A stretch of DNA of 64,000 nucleotides. Origin: Lasiodiplodia sp. COLG20 (taxonomy: Eukaryota; Ascomycota; Dothideomycetes; Botryosphaeriales; Botryosphaeriaceae). Below are positions 46,681-58,952 of the stretch, piece after piece (the first letter of the stretch is position 1; each line of letters opens with the position of its first letter). The notes under the pieces are model-generated. The model was not told the origin of the DNA. It made no database searches and worked only from the letters and a program-made list of their open reading frames with translations. The translations under genes were made by a program, and so were the position numbers. Location: contig VNWV01000001.1 of assembly GCA_009801085.1 (NCBI GenBank), positions 1,674,001 to 1,738,000 on the forward strand, in the 5' to 3' direction.

Positions 46681-48344
46681 CCTGCAAAGACAGTCAGACA
46701 CCCATCATAATGGTGTGGGGTAGAGATGGTGGATATACTTTGATGAAGGAGCACCCAAGGACAAGCCATCAAATCATCTCGGCACGGAGCTGCTGGTGTC
46801 GCACTGAGCTGCATGGCGAGTCAGCGTCGGGTTCAACGATATGGTGATGTGAAGAAGCCAGCAGGGTTGGAGACGGTAGCCCCAACAGCGCACCGGAGGC
46901 AGAGTCATGGCAGCAAAGGGGCCGGTCGACAGCAATGGAAGTGAAACCACCAAGCTTGGCGTTGACCTTCATGCAGACGTTCGAGTGGTACTGACCTGGC
47001 TCTCCATGACCTCGCGGCATCAAGCCGGAAAGAATGTCGATATATATATAGGGTGGGCTGTCCGGGAGGAGGGCGCGCGTTCTGCTGAGCATGGAAGTCT
47101 TGCCATCCGAATACGGACGGCAGTCGGGACGCCGGAAGAAGCTGTAATGGTATATATCAGCTGGTGTCTGACCATCAAGGTCGATGACCAAGTGATGGGG
47201 TACCCACATAAGAATGGCGGATAGCAATGAGCGGGTCGTCAGACCGATGTTTTTGTGTTTTCCGTTTTCCGATTTTTTTGTGCTTTTCGTTTTTTGTTGT
47301 CCGGGGAAGACGGCTGGCGGTGGTGACGCCAAAGCCACCAGGGTGCGGAAGAAGAGGGCCGGACAGGTTGTGGGAAGAGGTGGTAGAGAAGGCAACTGAG
47401 CTCGAGGTCGAGGTCAGCGTGCGCCTTATCTCGTCGGAAAGAGCAGGGGGACACGCACCTTAAGTAGGCAGACCTGGTCGACGATGTCGCAGGACAATGC
47501 GATTGTCTGGAGGCAAGGTGGAATGACCCCGCTGGCCAGGCCTTGAACTGCGCAAGCGATGTCATCGTCAGCGTGTGTTTCGCATTTGCAACCGTGAAAA
47601 AGACCAGCACTTACGATGCCTTGCCAGCGGGGGCTGGGTGTTCAGGATTGGTGAGGTCCGCCGGGCTTAGGTTTGGAGGTGGTCGAGGAGGGTGTCGGGG
47701 GGAGGGAGGGCGCGGCCTGGGCGAAAACTTATGGGCGCCGCTCGGACGTGGATGAGGCAATGGCAGCTGCACCGGTTGCCTATGACACGCCCACCCAGGA
47801 AAAAGAGCACCCTGAGGCTCGTGCGATATGCCTGGCGACGAATTGGGTAGCTGCAGCCACAACTGGCTCGCGGCGCTGCATGTGATAGACTAGTGAGCGC
47901 GCGCCTGCCTTCCAACGAGATGTGCTGCACGCTGTTCTTGAACGCCTCGGTGCTCGGCAGCGGATCGCAGCCAACAATGCAAAAGGCCACTCAAGGTAGA
48001 CGGAAGCGCTCGTAGAACTTATCTCACCAGGAACTTGTTGCACCATCGCCTGTCGGAGTAAAATTTCAAGATCTTTCCGAGCTTTGGTATCTACAATGAC
48101 GGGGCATTGTTCAACAATTCCACCGGGGTTACAAAACAACCTCCATTGCCAAGCCAAAACCGACCACTGTCTCTCTTTGTTCCTGGTGCCGTCTTTGCTT
48201 CCTGGCTCCTCAAAGATCGCCGAGAAATCCCCAACACCGAGGCGTAGTTCATCATTTCCAACCTGCCAGTGTACGCCGAAAAATCCAATAATCCCAACCT
48301 GTAACGCCGCCAATAATGCAGTTCAGCAATGCGCCCTTGTCTCT
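46681..48344. other. Gene-poor stretch
   Basis: Open frames on both strands without motifs. A TATATATATA run lies at about 47040-47050. T-rich simple DNA lies at 47250-47300. Nothing else recognised. Confidence 0.45.
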
Positions 48345-49220
48345 ACTGGTTGTAAGACGCGAACACACCGATGGCGCGCTTAACAGCCAGCTTTTCCTGC
48401 GTGAGGGTGCCCTGGCGCGTTGACTTGCTGTACGTTGAGGCGGTCGATAGCCGCCAGGTTGGGTGGAAAGTTCTCGATGAGCACGTGTGTATTAACCTAG
48501 TACAGCGGGGCAAGGTTCTCGTCCTACTTCTTAGGTGCGGTGGCGTTGGCAAAGCGGGCTTGGTTATTCTTGTCCCTGCAGCGGTGCGATAGTTAGTAGG
48601 AGGGAGGGTTTGGCTTAGGGTTTATCTCTTACAGCGTTCCCTGCTTCTGCTGAAATCGGTCCTGGCGTTGGGTGATGTTGTCGAGGCGGCGGTTGACGTC
48701 GTCGAAACGGCGGTTCATGTCGTTGCGCATGTCGGTGATGGCTTGCAGGATCGTAGCACCTTCGTTGAGGGCAGGAATGTTCAGGCAAGGATAGTCATCA
48801 TTGTGCACTACTCCATGGAAATGGATAGAGCCCTGTTCATCTGTCAGTGATGTTGATATAGTCTGGCAGATCTGTGGACTTACCAGATGTTTGAGAAAAG
48901 TCCCTTATGTTATGTAGGAAGGCGAACAGATGAGCAACAGCTGCTGAAGAAATGGTCCTGCGCTCCCATGCACTCGCGCAGCATGGAGCGGCAGCGGTCG
49001 CGGTAGCTCCTGTTCGAGTGGTGATGACGATGGCGGGGCGAGTGGGAGCGCGAACGGTGGTGACGGCAGTGGGGTGCTTGTGCTTGCGCTCCTTGTTCTT
49101 GCCATCCTTGGTAACGGGGATGGCGGCCGGAGCCGCAACAGGCGCCGGCGGCCTCGGACTGACGATGGAAATGATGAGCACGCGAGCGGCTGCGGCTGCG
49201 GTCGCGCTCGCCGCCATGAG
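48345..49220 (-). pseudogene. Decayed coiled-coil protein gene
   Basis: The minus strand encodes, across a good 57-bp intron (48632-48576, GTAAGA ... CTAAC ... CAG), ILQAITDMRNDMNRRFDDVN, then heptad-like RRLDNITQRQDRFQQKQGTL and DKNNQARFANATAPKK. The same frame then hits TAG (48524-48526), continues DENLAPLY, hits TAG again (48497-48499) and continues VLIENFPPNLAAIDRLNVQQ. The expected end (GTLTQEKLAVKRAIGVF) lies in a shifted frame. The order charged coiled coil, PLY, FP.....IDRL.VQQ, LTQEKLAVKRAIG follows a common fungal coiled-coil family of unknown function. Two stops and one frameshift mean it is no longer a complete gene. The upstream exon is uncertain; the frame 49217-48837 splices in phase into it, and an RS-like frame overlaps the same DNA. 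Confidence 0.65.
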
Positions 49221-52200
49221 GCGGGGCGGCAGCAGCAGCCCTAGAAGCAGGAGCAGGGCCGCTGCTGCCGCAATGAGGCGGTCTGGGCGCCGCCGGCGGG
49301 CCAGAATCTGGAGGAAGGGTCATGTCAGCATTGTGTCGGTCACCTTCAGATCTGAAGAATCCGCTTACCTTCTTGGCCCGGAGGCCAGTCCTCCATGGCG
49401 AGGAGGGGGAGGAGTGAGGGGGCCAGATGGCTGTGGGCAAGGCAATGTCAGCAGGGTGCGTGTAGAGCGAGGTTGACCAGACCTACTCACGTTGGCGCCC
49501 CCAACCAGGGCCTTTCGCGGCCCCGGTGGGGGGCACGGAGTTGTTGTTGACCCAGAAATTGGGCCCCCGGAGGACGGCCAGACGGCGAATCACATTGTCC
49601 TTGATGTAGTAGTGTGTCCCGCGGGGGCCATGATGAGGATGACGTGCGAGTCGATGCAGAAATTGAAGGAACCTTTCTTTTTTTTTTTTTTGAATTTTTT
49701 TGTGGTTTTTTGTTCTGTTGGTCATGACCCGTCAGTAAAATCCCCAGTGAGTGATTGGCGGTATGTACTCACTGTTGAAGTTTTTTTGGTCGTTTCTTCC
49801 TGCTCATGGTGGCAGGATGGGGGAGAGTCGCAGAGTGGTGTGGATAAAGAGGAAGAGGAGGATAGTGAGGCGGAAGAGCTGAGGAAAAGTATGTGCGGCC
49901 AGGGCGCTAATGAGGTCAACGAGGAAGGAAGGAGCACCTGCTATGGCATTGCGCAGAAGCGTCCCAGCGAAGCAGCCTCAGGGAAAGAGCGCGGGCGTGG
50001 CAGGCGCCGGCTTTGCGGGCCTCCGGCTCGCAGCCGGCGGCGCGTGGTCAAGGGCTGCCTGCAGGCCGCCACAGCGCCCAAGATGAACAGACTACAGCCA
50101 TACTTCTCTCCACCAATACACACCTCGCAGCCTCCAGAAGGTACTGACCTCCTGGTACTCCACTGAGGACACCGAGCGAAACTGACATAGGTGCCAGGCA
50201 TCTGGCAACAGCCGCATCAACACTCAGCCGCATCAACGCTCGACCGCAGTGCAGGCAGACAAGCTCACCGCTCAGCTTCCCACGCCACAGCGTCTTCGCC
50301 TTGATGGTGGCAGGTCTCTCAAGGCCCACCGCGGAGGACATATCTCTTGGATGTCGATGGACGCAGATGGTGAAATCTGGTCCAGAAGAAGCAGACGTTT
50401 GGACCACGCTCACACTTGGGAGATACTTGTGAAAGGTCAGCACCACTTCCGTAGAGATGGCTGCGGCTTTGAAAGTCCGTCAAGGCATCCTGGAGCCATC
50501 GCACTTGATGTGCATCGCTGCAAGGGGCACGAAGGACTTCTACTCAATGCGTTCCTTCTCACGCACATTATCTCTCTGTGCCCATCTTTGAGTTCATATT
50601 TGTGCCTGTTTATGTTCTTATTTCATGAAATCAGGGATCAGCAATTCATCAGTCCATAGCACCAAGCAGTCTTTGGGCTTCGAGTGGAGAAGACAAACGT
50701 CAACTTGCAGCTTGTATACAGGGCCGAACCTACCAGTACTCTCCATGCTGTAGTTTAAAGCCCCTCAACGACACATTTCCCGTCACATTGTGTCAAGACG
50801 GGATGAAGCACTTGGTGTCAACAGCAGCATTTCAGCGCATCTTCGCGACATGTCAAAATTTCCTGTTCTCTCAACAAGCTCATAAAGCTAGCTAACCGAA
50901 AGCAGCTCATTTGCAAGCCAGGAGCCGCACACCAGCTCTTAGCAACGAAATACATAGCTTAATTATGGGAGCCGGTGTAGTGAAGTCTGAACGCCCTGGC
51001 CAACGGCTTGTCTCAACCCTGCCTTATTCCCCTGCACAAACCGAACGCTTGATTCGAAATCCGTGGCAACCCCTCAACTTTACTTTAAGTACGATATGCA
51101 AGCATCGAGAATCTTCCTGGGTCCCTGCTGACATCTCTGGGTTCTGCCTCCTGCCATAGACACTGAGGCCAATATAGTAATGGCGTGATATGTTCTGATC
51201 GCCGCGAGAATACTTTCAGTCCGAGTCCCGAAGATCAGCAGCGGCAAGCTGAGCCTCTGGAACTCCGTCTCGCCACAGTCCGTCATGTCACTCCGCTCTG
51301 GCGAAGTCCGAACATAAGATCCAGCCCATTGTGATAGTATTTACGCTGCCGTATTCCGGTGAGTAGCTTCGAAGTCCTCGGGCATTCGCGATTTGAAAGT
51401 TGATGGAACTTCCGTAGAGAGGCACAGCGGTATATTAACCCGGGAAATGGTTCAGGTAGAAAGGTTAAGGTCAATGGCGAACTTCTGATAAATCTTGCCA
51501 TCGGCGGAATCACCGATAATCTCGTGGGTCAGCTTGTAGTTGGGAGCAGCATAGCTGACTGTGGCCACCGGTGCAGTGAATCGACATCGACTTCCTCAGT
51601 TGCATGCAGCGCTACTTTAGGGGGGTCCTGGCCCTTTTGTCCTGGCCGGAGAGGCTGCCCACCAAAGCCGTATAATCAAGGTCGCCATGCTGAGTAAGGT
51701 CAAGTCCGCTTGCATTTGAGGGACGTCTGGGCCAGTTGTGAAGTCGGATCGAAGGATTGAGAAGAGGAATCCACGCAATTGGCGGTAATAGCGGAATCTC
51801 CACGTAATAACGGGAAGACTTGAAGTGGCTTAGGAGTGCGGATCGAGCTAGCAGCACAAGTCGATCCGCCATCCAAATCGAAAGCCACACTTGCGACATC
51901 AGCGATGTCACATCATCCACAAGTGGGTGCAACCAGTCGTGAATAGGGAAGGACTCACCGAATATTCAAGGCACAGTTCAAGTAGGCTCACATTGAGGAG
52001 TGATTGGTGAACTGTGGTTTCGTCAGGGCATGGATACTGACTGTGTTAGGCGGCCGGCCACATGACCTGCGACTGTGTGCGTCGATGCACCTTGTCTCTG
52101 GCAGCGCGAGAAAGCGCCCTTGCTGTCTCGCCTTGGGGTTACTTGCTTATCGGATGACCACGTGCAGTGGCGGCCGGCCGCGGCCTGGCGAGTCGGTAAA

Positions 52201-52866
52201 ATGGTGGGATTATCAGAGGAATGTAGGAAGCCAAAGCGCGCTGCATGACATTTCGCAGCAAGGCAATCCGCCGCCAATGCCCCAGCTGTCATTGGCGCCG
52301 AAGCGCTGGCGCTACAGACCGCAGGCCGCTGGAGGTCGCGATGGCCGCCTGTGTGTTGCATTGCATCTGTAGCGCAACGAATTTGAGTGGCTTCTCATGT
52401 TCTGACTGCAAAGCTCACTCAGAGAGAGGCTCCAAGGCGATGGAAGGATAGGAAGGCTAGAGCGCCTCGAAGAAATGTTCGGATAGGGCCCTCTGGTTGT
52501 CATGGCGTCTTTCGAAGCTACTCACATCTTTTCATCTTGAGAGAAGGACGACGCAGAGCCATCGTGCAGGAGACTCTCAAGGTATAGTCGGGATATAGGT
52601 GCATAGAGAGTGCTCACACAGAAGCAGTCATGCAGACGAGATATTCGCGTTGTGTTGCTGCCAGGCGGGAAGAGCCCGTTCGCGCTCTAGCGAGCGGCCT
52701 TGGAGTCGTCTCGCGTGAAGCTCTAGACCCTCCGCGCGAGCTTCACTCCCTCACCCGCTTCACCTACAACACATCCTCCACCACTCCCTCCTCTCGTGAC
52801 TCTCGTGTCCACAACTGAGTCGCTCACTCCATCTCAAGCTCCACTGCACGGCTGAGCATCGCGACC
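49221..52866. other. 3.6-kb gene-poor stretch
   Basis: The part 49221-49440 may belong to the 5' end of the coiled-coil pseudogene: an ATG near 49413 with GTAAGC soon after. A 14-base T run lies at 49678-49691. The remainder has only motif-free frames. The last 150 bases are CT-rich and likely the promoter of the 367-aa gene. Confidence 0.45.
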
Positions 52867-54029
52867 ATGAGGCCGCCTCCTCTGCCGCGCAATCCGACGA
52901 CGGCTTTTCACAGCTTCGTGCGACGCTTCTTTACGCAGTCCGCACAGGAGCCAAGCAACAGAGCCGAATGGGCGGCTTTCTTCCTGTTTGAGGTCTATCG
53001 CGACTTTCTGCTCCGACCCAAGTCCTACAACAAGTACCACATGACGCCCGAGCAATGGGTCTATCTGCGCCACTCGTTGAACATGCTCGGATCCTCTGAG
53101 CTGTATGTCTTCGTCGACATCGCGTTCCAGATGTTCTCGTAAGTAGTAACCCTGCTGCCTCTGGAAGATCTACAGCAACGTCTGACCAACCCGCCAGGTT
53201 CGACTATGACATCCCTGCTCGCACCATGGCCATCCAATGCCCAAGCAACTCGCAGCAGCGCTTCTCCTACTACCTCGTCCTCACCATCCACGAGCAGCTG
53301 TGGATGGCGCAGCACCGTCTGCCCGCCTACCGTGATCGCATTCAGGACTATGACGCAAGCGACGACTTTCCGCAGCGCCACGCCGCGTGCGGCGTCGAGC
53401 CGTACTACACGACGCGCGGCTACTGGATGTACTCAGTGCGCACGCCGAGCATCGTGGTGCGCGACTTCCAGAACCGCGTCTACTCGTACCCGCTCATCAT
53501 CGAGGTCTGCGACGCACGCAAGCACGAGGACGAGGAGGCCATGGCCCGAGACTACCTGATGGGCAACGATGACCGCCCCAGCCTGTTCTTGTCTATCACC
53601 CTGTGGATGGAGGGCAACGACATGGCTCGCGTCGGAACTTACAGTCTCTGGCGCAGCCGCGTCCTCCCTGGGCAGCCTGGCCCTCTCGGCGGCTTCTACG
53701 GCAATGGCACAGAATACGCGCCCGAGTGTCTTGTCCGCAATGAGCGCTTCACGGCTACTGGCGGCAATGCGGATGCCGGCGATGGCGAGATCTTCTTGTC
53801 GTTTGCGGAGCTCGCGCCTAGGTGCCACGAGTGGATCAGGTCGACGGCGCCCAATTGCTGGGATGGCGTGTGGGCAAGGGACGGCATCACCATCTCATAC
53901 GAAAGGCTTTCACACATCTGGCAGCTGGCCAGGGCGAGGCAGAACTACGTGGAATCCCGTGAGTACCTCATGTGGGAGGAGGACCGTTACGAGGAGATCC
54001 ATGGTTCGCTCATTGATGAGAGAGAATAG
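52867..54029 (+). CDS. Orphan protein, 367 aa
   Basis: Exons 52867-53138 and 53198-54029 join in phase across a 59-bp intron (GTAAGT, CTGAC branch, CAG). The start is ATG 52867 (MRPPPLPRNPTTAF), after a CT-rich leader. The protein is mostly globular in composition, with many Trp and Tyr: EQWVYLRHSLNMLG, SYYLVLTIHEQLWMAQHRLP, CGVEPYYTTRGYWMYSV and, near the end, RLSHIWQLARARQNYVESRE. No signal peptide, TM helix or catalytic motif is evident and no family is recognised. Codon usage is strongly GC-ending and even throughout, which together with the clean intron supports a real gene. Confidence 0.7.
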
Positions 54030-55630
54030 AGGTGCTGAGAGCATATCACCGATTCTTTTCCTAGCTCGACGATGCGGCGGGCGACATATGATGATCAGCG
54101 GTCTGGCTTTCGACATTGAGGTTCCACTCCTCAGAACATAAGGGATGTTAGCTGGGCGGATTGCAAATCAGCAACGACATTCAGAGCAAGCTTCAGAGAT
54201 TCTGGGAAGAGTTCCGGAAGATGCAGGTCATTCTCATATTCACTGAAAACGAGTGGGGAGTAGCTTAGCTGGTAGCTATCCTGAGTCTGCAAGGGTCAGA
54301 CACTGGAACAATCAATCACAGATGGCTTTATATCTCTTCGGCCGCCTGGGCAAAGTAGTGAATTCTTGATGGAATATGCGACAGAAAGAGCTCTGCCACA
54401 CAGCACTGGAGGGCCCTGGCGCTGGTCGAGCATTGGGTGTTGGCACTGGTATAGTCCTGAGGATGGACCTCTTCTGTCGTGCCTCTGGATCGGAACCGAG
54501 CCTGATACTAGTGATTGGACCGGGAACGCGGCTGACCCCAGAGCTGCGTCAAGGAGCAGTGACTAATTAATACGCAAATGGCAAAGGCGCGAACTCCAGG
54601 AGCGCGAGGCTGCGCGGGCGGCGGTCGGCAGTCCAATATGCCGGCCACGCTCGCTTAGCGGGGGGTGCATGCGCGCCCTTGAGCCCCCGACACTGACTCT
54701 TTCTTCTGCCACCCGCCACCCGACACCCGACACTCGTCTTCCTCCCCATGTCATCATTCTCCTCCTCCACATCTCTACCTTGGTCGCAGGCACAAGTACA
54801 GTCTACAGCATCGACACATTCCTCATCAACAGCTTCGCTCAAGCCGCGCGCATCTGCTTGGGCTGCACAATAGCTATTGCCGACACGCGGGTCGCTCCTC
54901 AGCATCGCGACGATGCACGCAATGTCCGCCAAAGCCCGCAAGAGAGCCAGATGGTCCATGGATGCAGTAGTTCATCATGTCAAATGCCAACAATCCACTT
55001 CTCTCGTCATCCGTGAGTGGGACCCGACCATCGAGACACTACTGTCACAGAATAACGTGCTGACATCTGGTCTTACTGGCCTAGCTCATTCGTGTTACTC
55101 ACCTCATCCTCATCGACTGGACGACCACTCATCGCGCCGTCCGACTACAGCACCATTCCTTGGGTATCAGCCACTCTCGTTTCAGGAAGAGCTTGGAGGC
55201 ATCCGGCGCCGCTTGTCCAGGACGGATTTGTGTGCGGGTTTCGGATTTGAGAACGGCCTTGAAGAAAGCTTTATCTCGATGAGTGGTCCACTTCACGGAA
55301 TGCCTGATACGGTTCCTCAAGCCGTACCTTCGCCAACCCCCGCCACCAAGCCAGACCACCTCAGTTTGAGGTATATCAGCTCCACTAGCAGCGCATCTTC
55401 CATATCTTATGTCCAACAGGCCCCATGGGTCGTACGCTTGGACACCGTACGAACTGAAATGGAGCCCAAAGACTTGGGTATCACCTTCTTGGATGATACA
55501 TTTTGGATGACCGCCTCGAGTTTCGAACTTGGAGCCGTCCTTCCCTTTTCGGATAGGTTCACCTTAGAGATCTCGCAGCTCTCAGCAAGACCGGGACCAG
55601 CAGTCCTCTGCTGGCTGAGAGATCCCCGGC
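54030..55630. other. Intergenic with a possible degraded 5' part of the RNase H-like gene
   Basis: From 54030 to 54870 there is no coding signal; a tRNA-like D-arm near 54246 was rejected. From about 55100 to 55620 the plus-strand frame that begins at 54877 looks coding-like (MEPKDLGITFLDDTFWMT). It runs in a different phase from the RNase H-like frame, so either an intron or a frameshift lies near 55600. Confidence 0.4.
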
Positions 55631-56653
55631 GTGGATTCGACAGGAGCCAGCAAGCCTCGTGTGCCTGCCGCATCCGGCGCGTCGGCGCCGGCATGCTTCC
55701 GGGGCATGGGTCGGCCCGTGGTTTCTGTTCGCACAATGGTGGTGTTGCGTCGCCGCCGCAGCAGCCCGTCACTTCTTGGCGCAACACCACCAGCCGTGGC
55801 GCAACAGAGCATGGCCCAGAGCGTGGGGCTCACGCTCCCGCTCCCCCCATTCCTCGGCACGATCAACGACCTCCCTCATGGCCAATCCACGCCCGCATTC
55901 ACCCAGCAGCGCCGCGCCGAGGTCCAGCAGGAGGACCAGAGCCAGAACCCCCGCCGCTTGCTAATCTACACGGACGGATCCAAGAGCGAGTACTCGGTGC
56001 AAAAGACGGACATTTACACCGGCAGGCCCTTTGAGGAGTGGCACACAAGGCTCAGCATAGCGGTGGGATGGCAGGAATGGAACAGCAGGACCGGGAGGAT
56101 GGACTGGAAGGAGAAGACACAGGAAATGACGCACTACCTCCTTCGCGGCACGTGGAGAATCGATCGTCTGGAGTTCGAAGCACTCAAGTTCGCCGTCGCC
56201 CATGTCGCCGTTCCCTTCTTCAAGGGCATCAGCCCCAGCGCCGACGAGGACGGCTAACGCATCGGATCTCACTCCAATCCGTGGGTCGAGCAAACCGGCC
56301 CCAATATCACCGAAGTCGCCGTGTTTACTGATTCGGATAACGCGCTGAAAGCCATCGGAAACCCGGTCAGATATTTACGCCGAGTAGGGGCCTTTTACGG
56401 TGCAGAGTTTGCGTTTCGTCGCCTCGTGTATGCGTCTGACCAATTGATATTCCACGGAGTCAACGTGGAGCTTAACTGGATTCCCCGTGCCAGTGTCTTT
56501 GGCAACATTTGGGTGGACTGCTGGGCCAAGATCGCCAGGGGTGTCCTGCCGTGGGTGGAGCTTGAAGCGGAGCTACATTTCAACAGGCCCGCTCATTGGC
56601 TCCTTTGGTGGAAAGAAATGGAGGCTCAAGGCCGCCTTGACGAGTTCTATTGA
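55631..56653 (+). pseudogene. RNase H-like protein frame interrupted by one TAA
   Basis: Two open frames, 55631-56257 and 56258-56653, are in the same phase and separated only by a TAA at 56255-56257. Together they encode the order of an RNase H type-1 fold: RRLLIYTDGSKSEY (first Asp at about 55972), RIDRLEFEALKFAVAHV (Glu), then after the stop VAVFTDSDNALKAIG (Asp) and WIPRASVFGNIWVDCWAKIA (final acidic position). Non-LTR elements and many stand-alone fungal proteins carry such domains. No reverse transcriptase is found next to it. Neither a stop-removing intron nor a better phase is visible. It is either a recent nonsense pseudogene, a readthrough case or a sequence error. The frame's own N-terminus lacks a clear ATG. 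Confidence 0.62.
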
Positions 56654-57087
56654 ATGATATGTTCCTGACTTGTATTCCCAAGCGCTGTAGTTGACACAAA
56701 GTTTAGCGTCGGAACCAGGCCCGCAACCAGCAAATGAGCCGACGCCAAACCCGCCCAATCATTCGATAGAACGAACACGAGCGACCTGCCCCTTGCGGCC
56801 CAGCATCCTCTCCGCATCTTTCCACATCCGAGAGCTCCTTGTCCGCGCCACTGCCGCCTGCCCCCGCCGCCCGGACCGTTCGGGAAACCCACCGGAGAGC
56901 GAATAAACCCCATTGGCGCGGAAACACCAAAAAGCCCCACGGTCGAAACGGCGCCCACATCACCCCACCTTGTTTCACTCCCGTCGGCACGAAATCCCAG
57001 CATGCATAAATATATCAGCCTTTTTCCTCCTTGCGTTCCTGCGTCGGCGTCCCTCTTCCCCTAATACTCCAACCAGCGGCCCTCAAC
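56654..57087 (+). promoter_or_regulatory. Promoter region of the GH43 gene, TATA-like box at 57006-57014
   Basis: ATAAATATA lies about 80 bases before ATG 57088. Between them the plus strand is pyrimidine-rich (CCTTTTTCCTCC, CCCTCTTCCCC), a usual layout near fungal transcription starts. The upstream part (56654-56990) has no coding signal. Confidence 0.5.
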
Positions 57088-58952
57088 ATGCATTTCCCCT
57101 CCATTTGGAGCCTCGCGCTCTTTTCATCATCAGCCCTCGCCTCGCTGCAGATCGTCCCAGGCGCCACATGGACGGCCACCAACACCGGACAGCACCTGCA
57201 AGCCCATGGTACCGGCATCATCAAGGTTGGCGACACGTACTACATGATCGGCGAGGACAAGACGAACGGCACCAGCTTCCAGAACGTCAACTGCTACTCG
57301 TCCACGAACCTCGTCGAATGGAAGTACGAAGGCGCCCTTCTCTCCCAGACGGCCTCGGGCGACCTCGGCCCCAGCCGTGTCGTTGAGCGCCCCAAGGTCA
57401 TCTACAACGACCAGACCAGCAAGTACGTGCTCTGGATGCACATCGACTCGTCCGACTACAAGGAAGCCAAGACGGGAGTCGCTTCCGGCGATACCGTTTG
57501 CGGCTCCTACGAGTACCACGGCAGCTTCCAGCCGTTGGGCTTCCAGAGCAGGGATATGGGGCTGTTCAAGGATGATGATGGCAAGGCTTACTTGATGACT
57601 GAAGACGTGAGTTTTTCTGGATTTGCTTTTTCTTTACGTAGTCATGATGATGATGAACACGATTTCTTTTTGATAATGAAAACTCTCATTATTTGTGTCT
57701 TATTTCAAGTCAATTGTTTGGAATTGGGGATTTTCCAGCCCCAAGTACTACTCTTCCTGTTCGTTTCCAAAGTTTCGGGTAGAAGCGTCGAGTCCGCATT
57801 GATTTCCCTCATGCTTCTTATTGCATGCGGGACTTTCTTTTGTCTCCCCTTTCCCCATCCTTTTAAATGATCCCAAGGCTCGTGGCACATGCATGGAGCC
57901 AGATGACCATGATACGGAGAAACCCAATTGAGCCTACGCATCGACGGAGGGGCCACGGACGTTATCATCACCTGATCATGAATTCTCGATGCATCCATTC
58001 TATTCAATTTACTGATCTTCCAATTTTTCCAGCGTGAAAACGGCCTCCGCATCAACGCCTTGACCGACGACTACCTGAACGTCACCGGCGACTCTTCCGT
58101 CTACCGCTTCGACGAGAAGTACGAATCCCCCGCCATGGTCAAGGTCGACGGGACCTACTACCTCTTCGCCTCCCAGCTCACCGGCTGGAACCCCAATGAC
58201 AACGTACGTGTCCACCTCTCTCTCTCTCTCCAACCTCCCCCTTCCCCCAGCTAACACCAGCTCTCCCACAGTACTACGTCACCGCCTCCTCCCTCTCCGG
58301 CCCCTGGACCTCCTGGACCACCTTCGCCGACACCGGCTCCAACACCTACTCCTCACAAACCTCCTTCATCCTCCCCATCACCGGCACCGCCGGCACCACC
58401 TACATGTACCTAGGCGACCGCTGGATCAGCTCCGCCCTCTTCCGCAGCACCTACATCTGGCTGCCGCTCACCATCGACTCCACCGCCAAGACCGCATCCA
58501 TGAAGAACGCCGTCAACTGGGTCCCCGACGTCGCCGCGGGCACCTGGGCCGCCGGCCCCAGCGAGACGCAGCCCGAAGGCGAAGACGCGACGCTGAGCGG
58601 CGGCGCGAAGACGGTGAGCTGCTCGGGGTGCAGTGGAGGCGAGGGGGCCGGGTATGTGGGTGGGACGGATGCGGGGGTGGTGACGTTTAGTGGCGTGGCG
58701 AGCGATGCGGCGACGAGGTCGAGTGTTAGGGTCAAGTATCAGAATTTGGACTCGTCGGCCAGGTATGCGGATGTGAGTGTCAATGGCGGGGCGAAGCAAA
58801 GGATTGCGTTTTTGCCGACGGTGAACGGGACGCCCGGGAGTAGCGTTGTGAATTTGGATTTGGAGGCCGGGAGCAGCAATGAGGTGGTTATTGAGGGCGC
58901 GAATGGTGGGTGGGGGCCTGATGTGGATCGGATTATGGTGCCGCGGTCGTAG
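57088..58952 (+). CDS. Secreted GH43 exo-beta-1,3-galactanase-like enzyme with CBM35
   Basis: Exons 57088-57606, 58033-58203 and 58272-58952 join in phase to 456 aa. A signal peptide is clear (MHFPSIWSLALFSSSALASL, cut near residue 19). The GH43 domain (about 20-320) opens with HGTGIIKVGDTYYMIGED. Candidate catalytic residues, matched to my knowledge of the subfamily, are Glu100 in VERPKVIYN, Glu204 in YESPAMVK and Gln259 in SQTSFILP. The Gln replaces the usual GH43 Asp base, as in fungal exo-1,3-galactanases. The C-terminal 130 residues fit a CBM35 (VRVKYQNLDSSARYADVSVN, ending WGPDVDRIMV). The enzyme should release galactose from beta-1,3-galactan of arabinogalactan proteins outside the cell. 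The first intron is 426 bp, far longer than others here. A TATA-like box is at 57006. Confidence 0.88.

Noticed and set aside
46769..47395. 208-aa minus-strand frame
   Set aside because: No motif, includes simple TA repeats and low-complexity Lys/Asn; chance frame is the simpler view.
54240..54310. tRNA-like D-arm (TAGCTTAGCTGGTAG)
   Set aside because: No GGTTCRANNCC B box follows and no acceptor stem pairs; not a tRNA.
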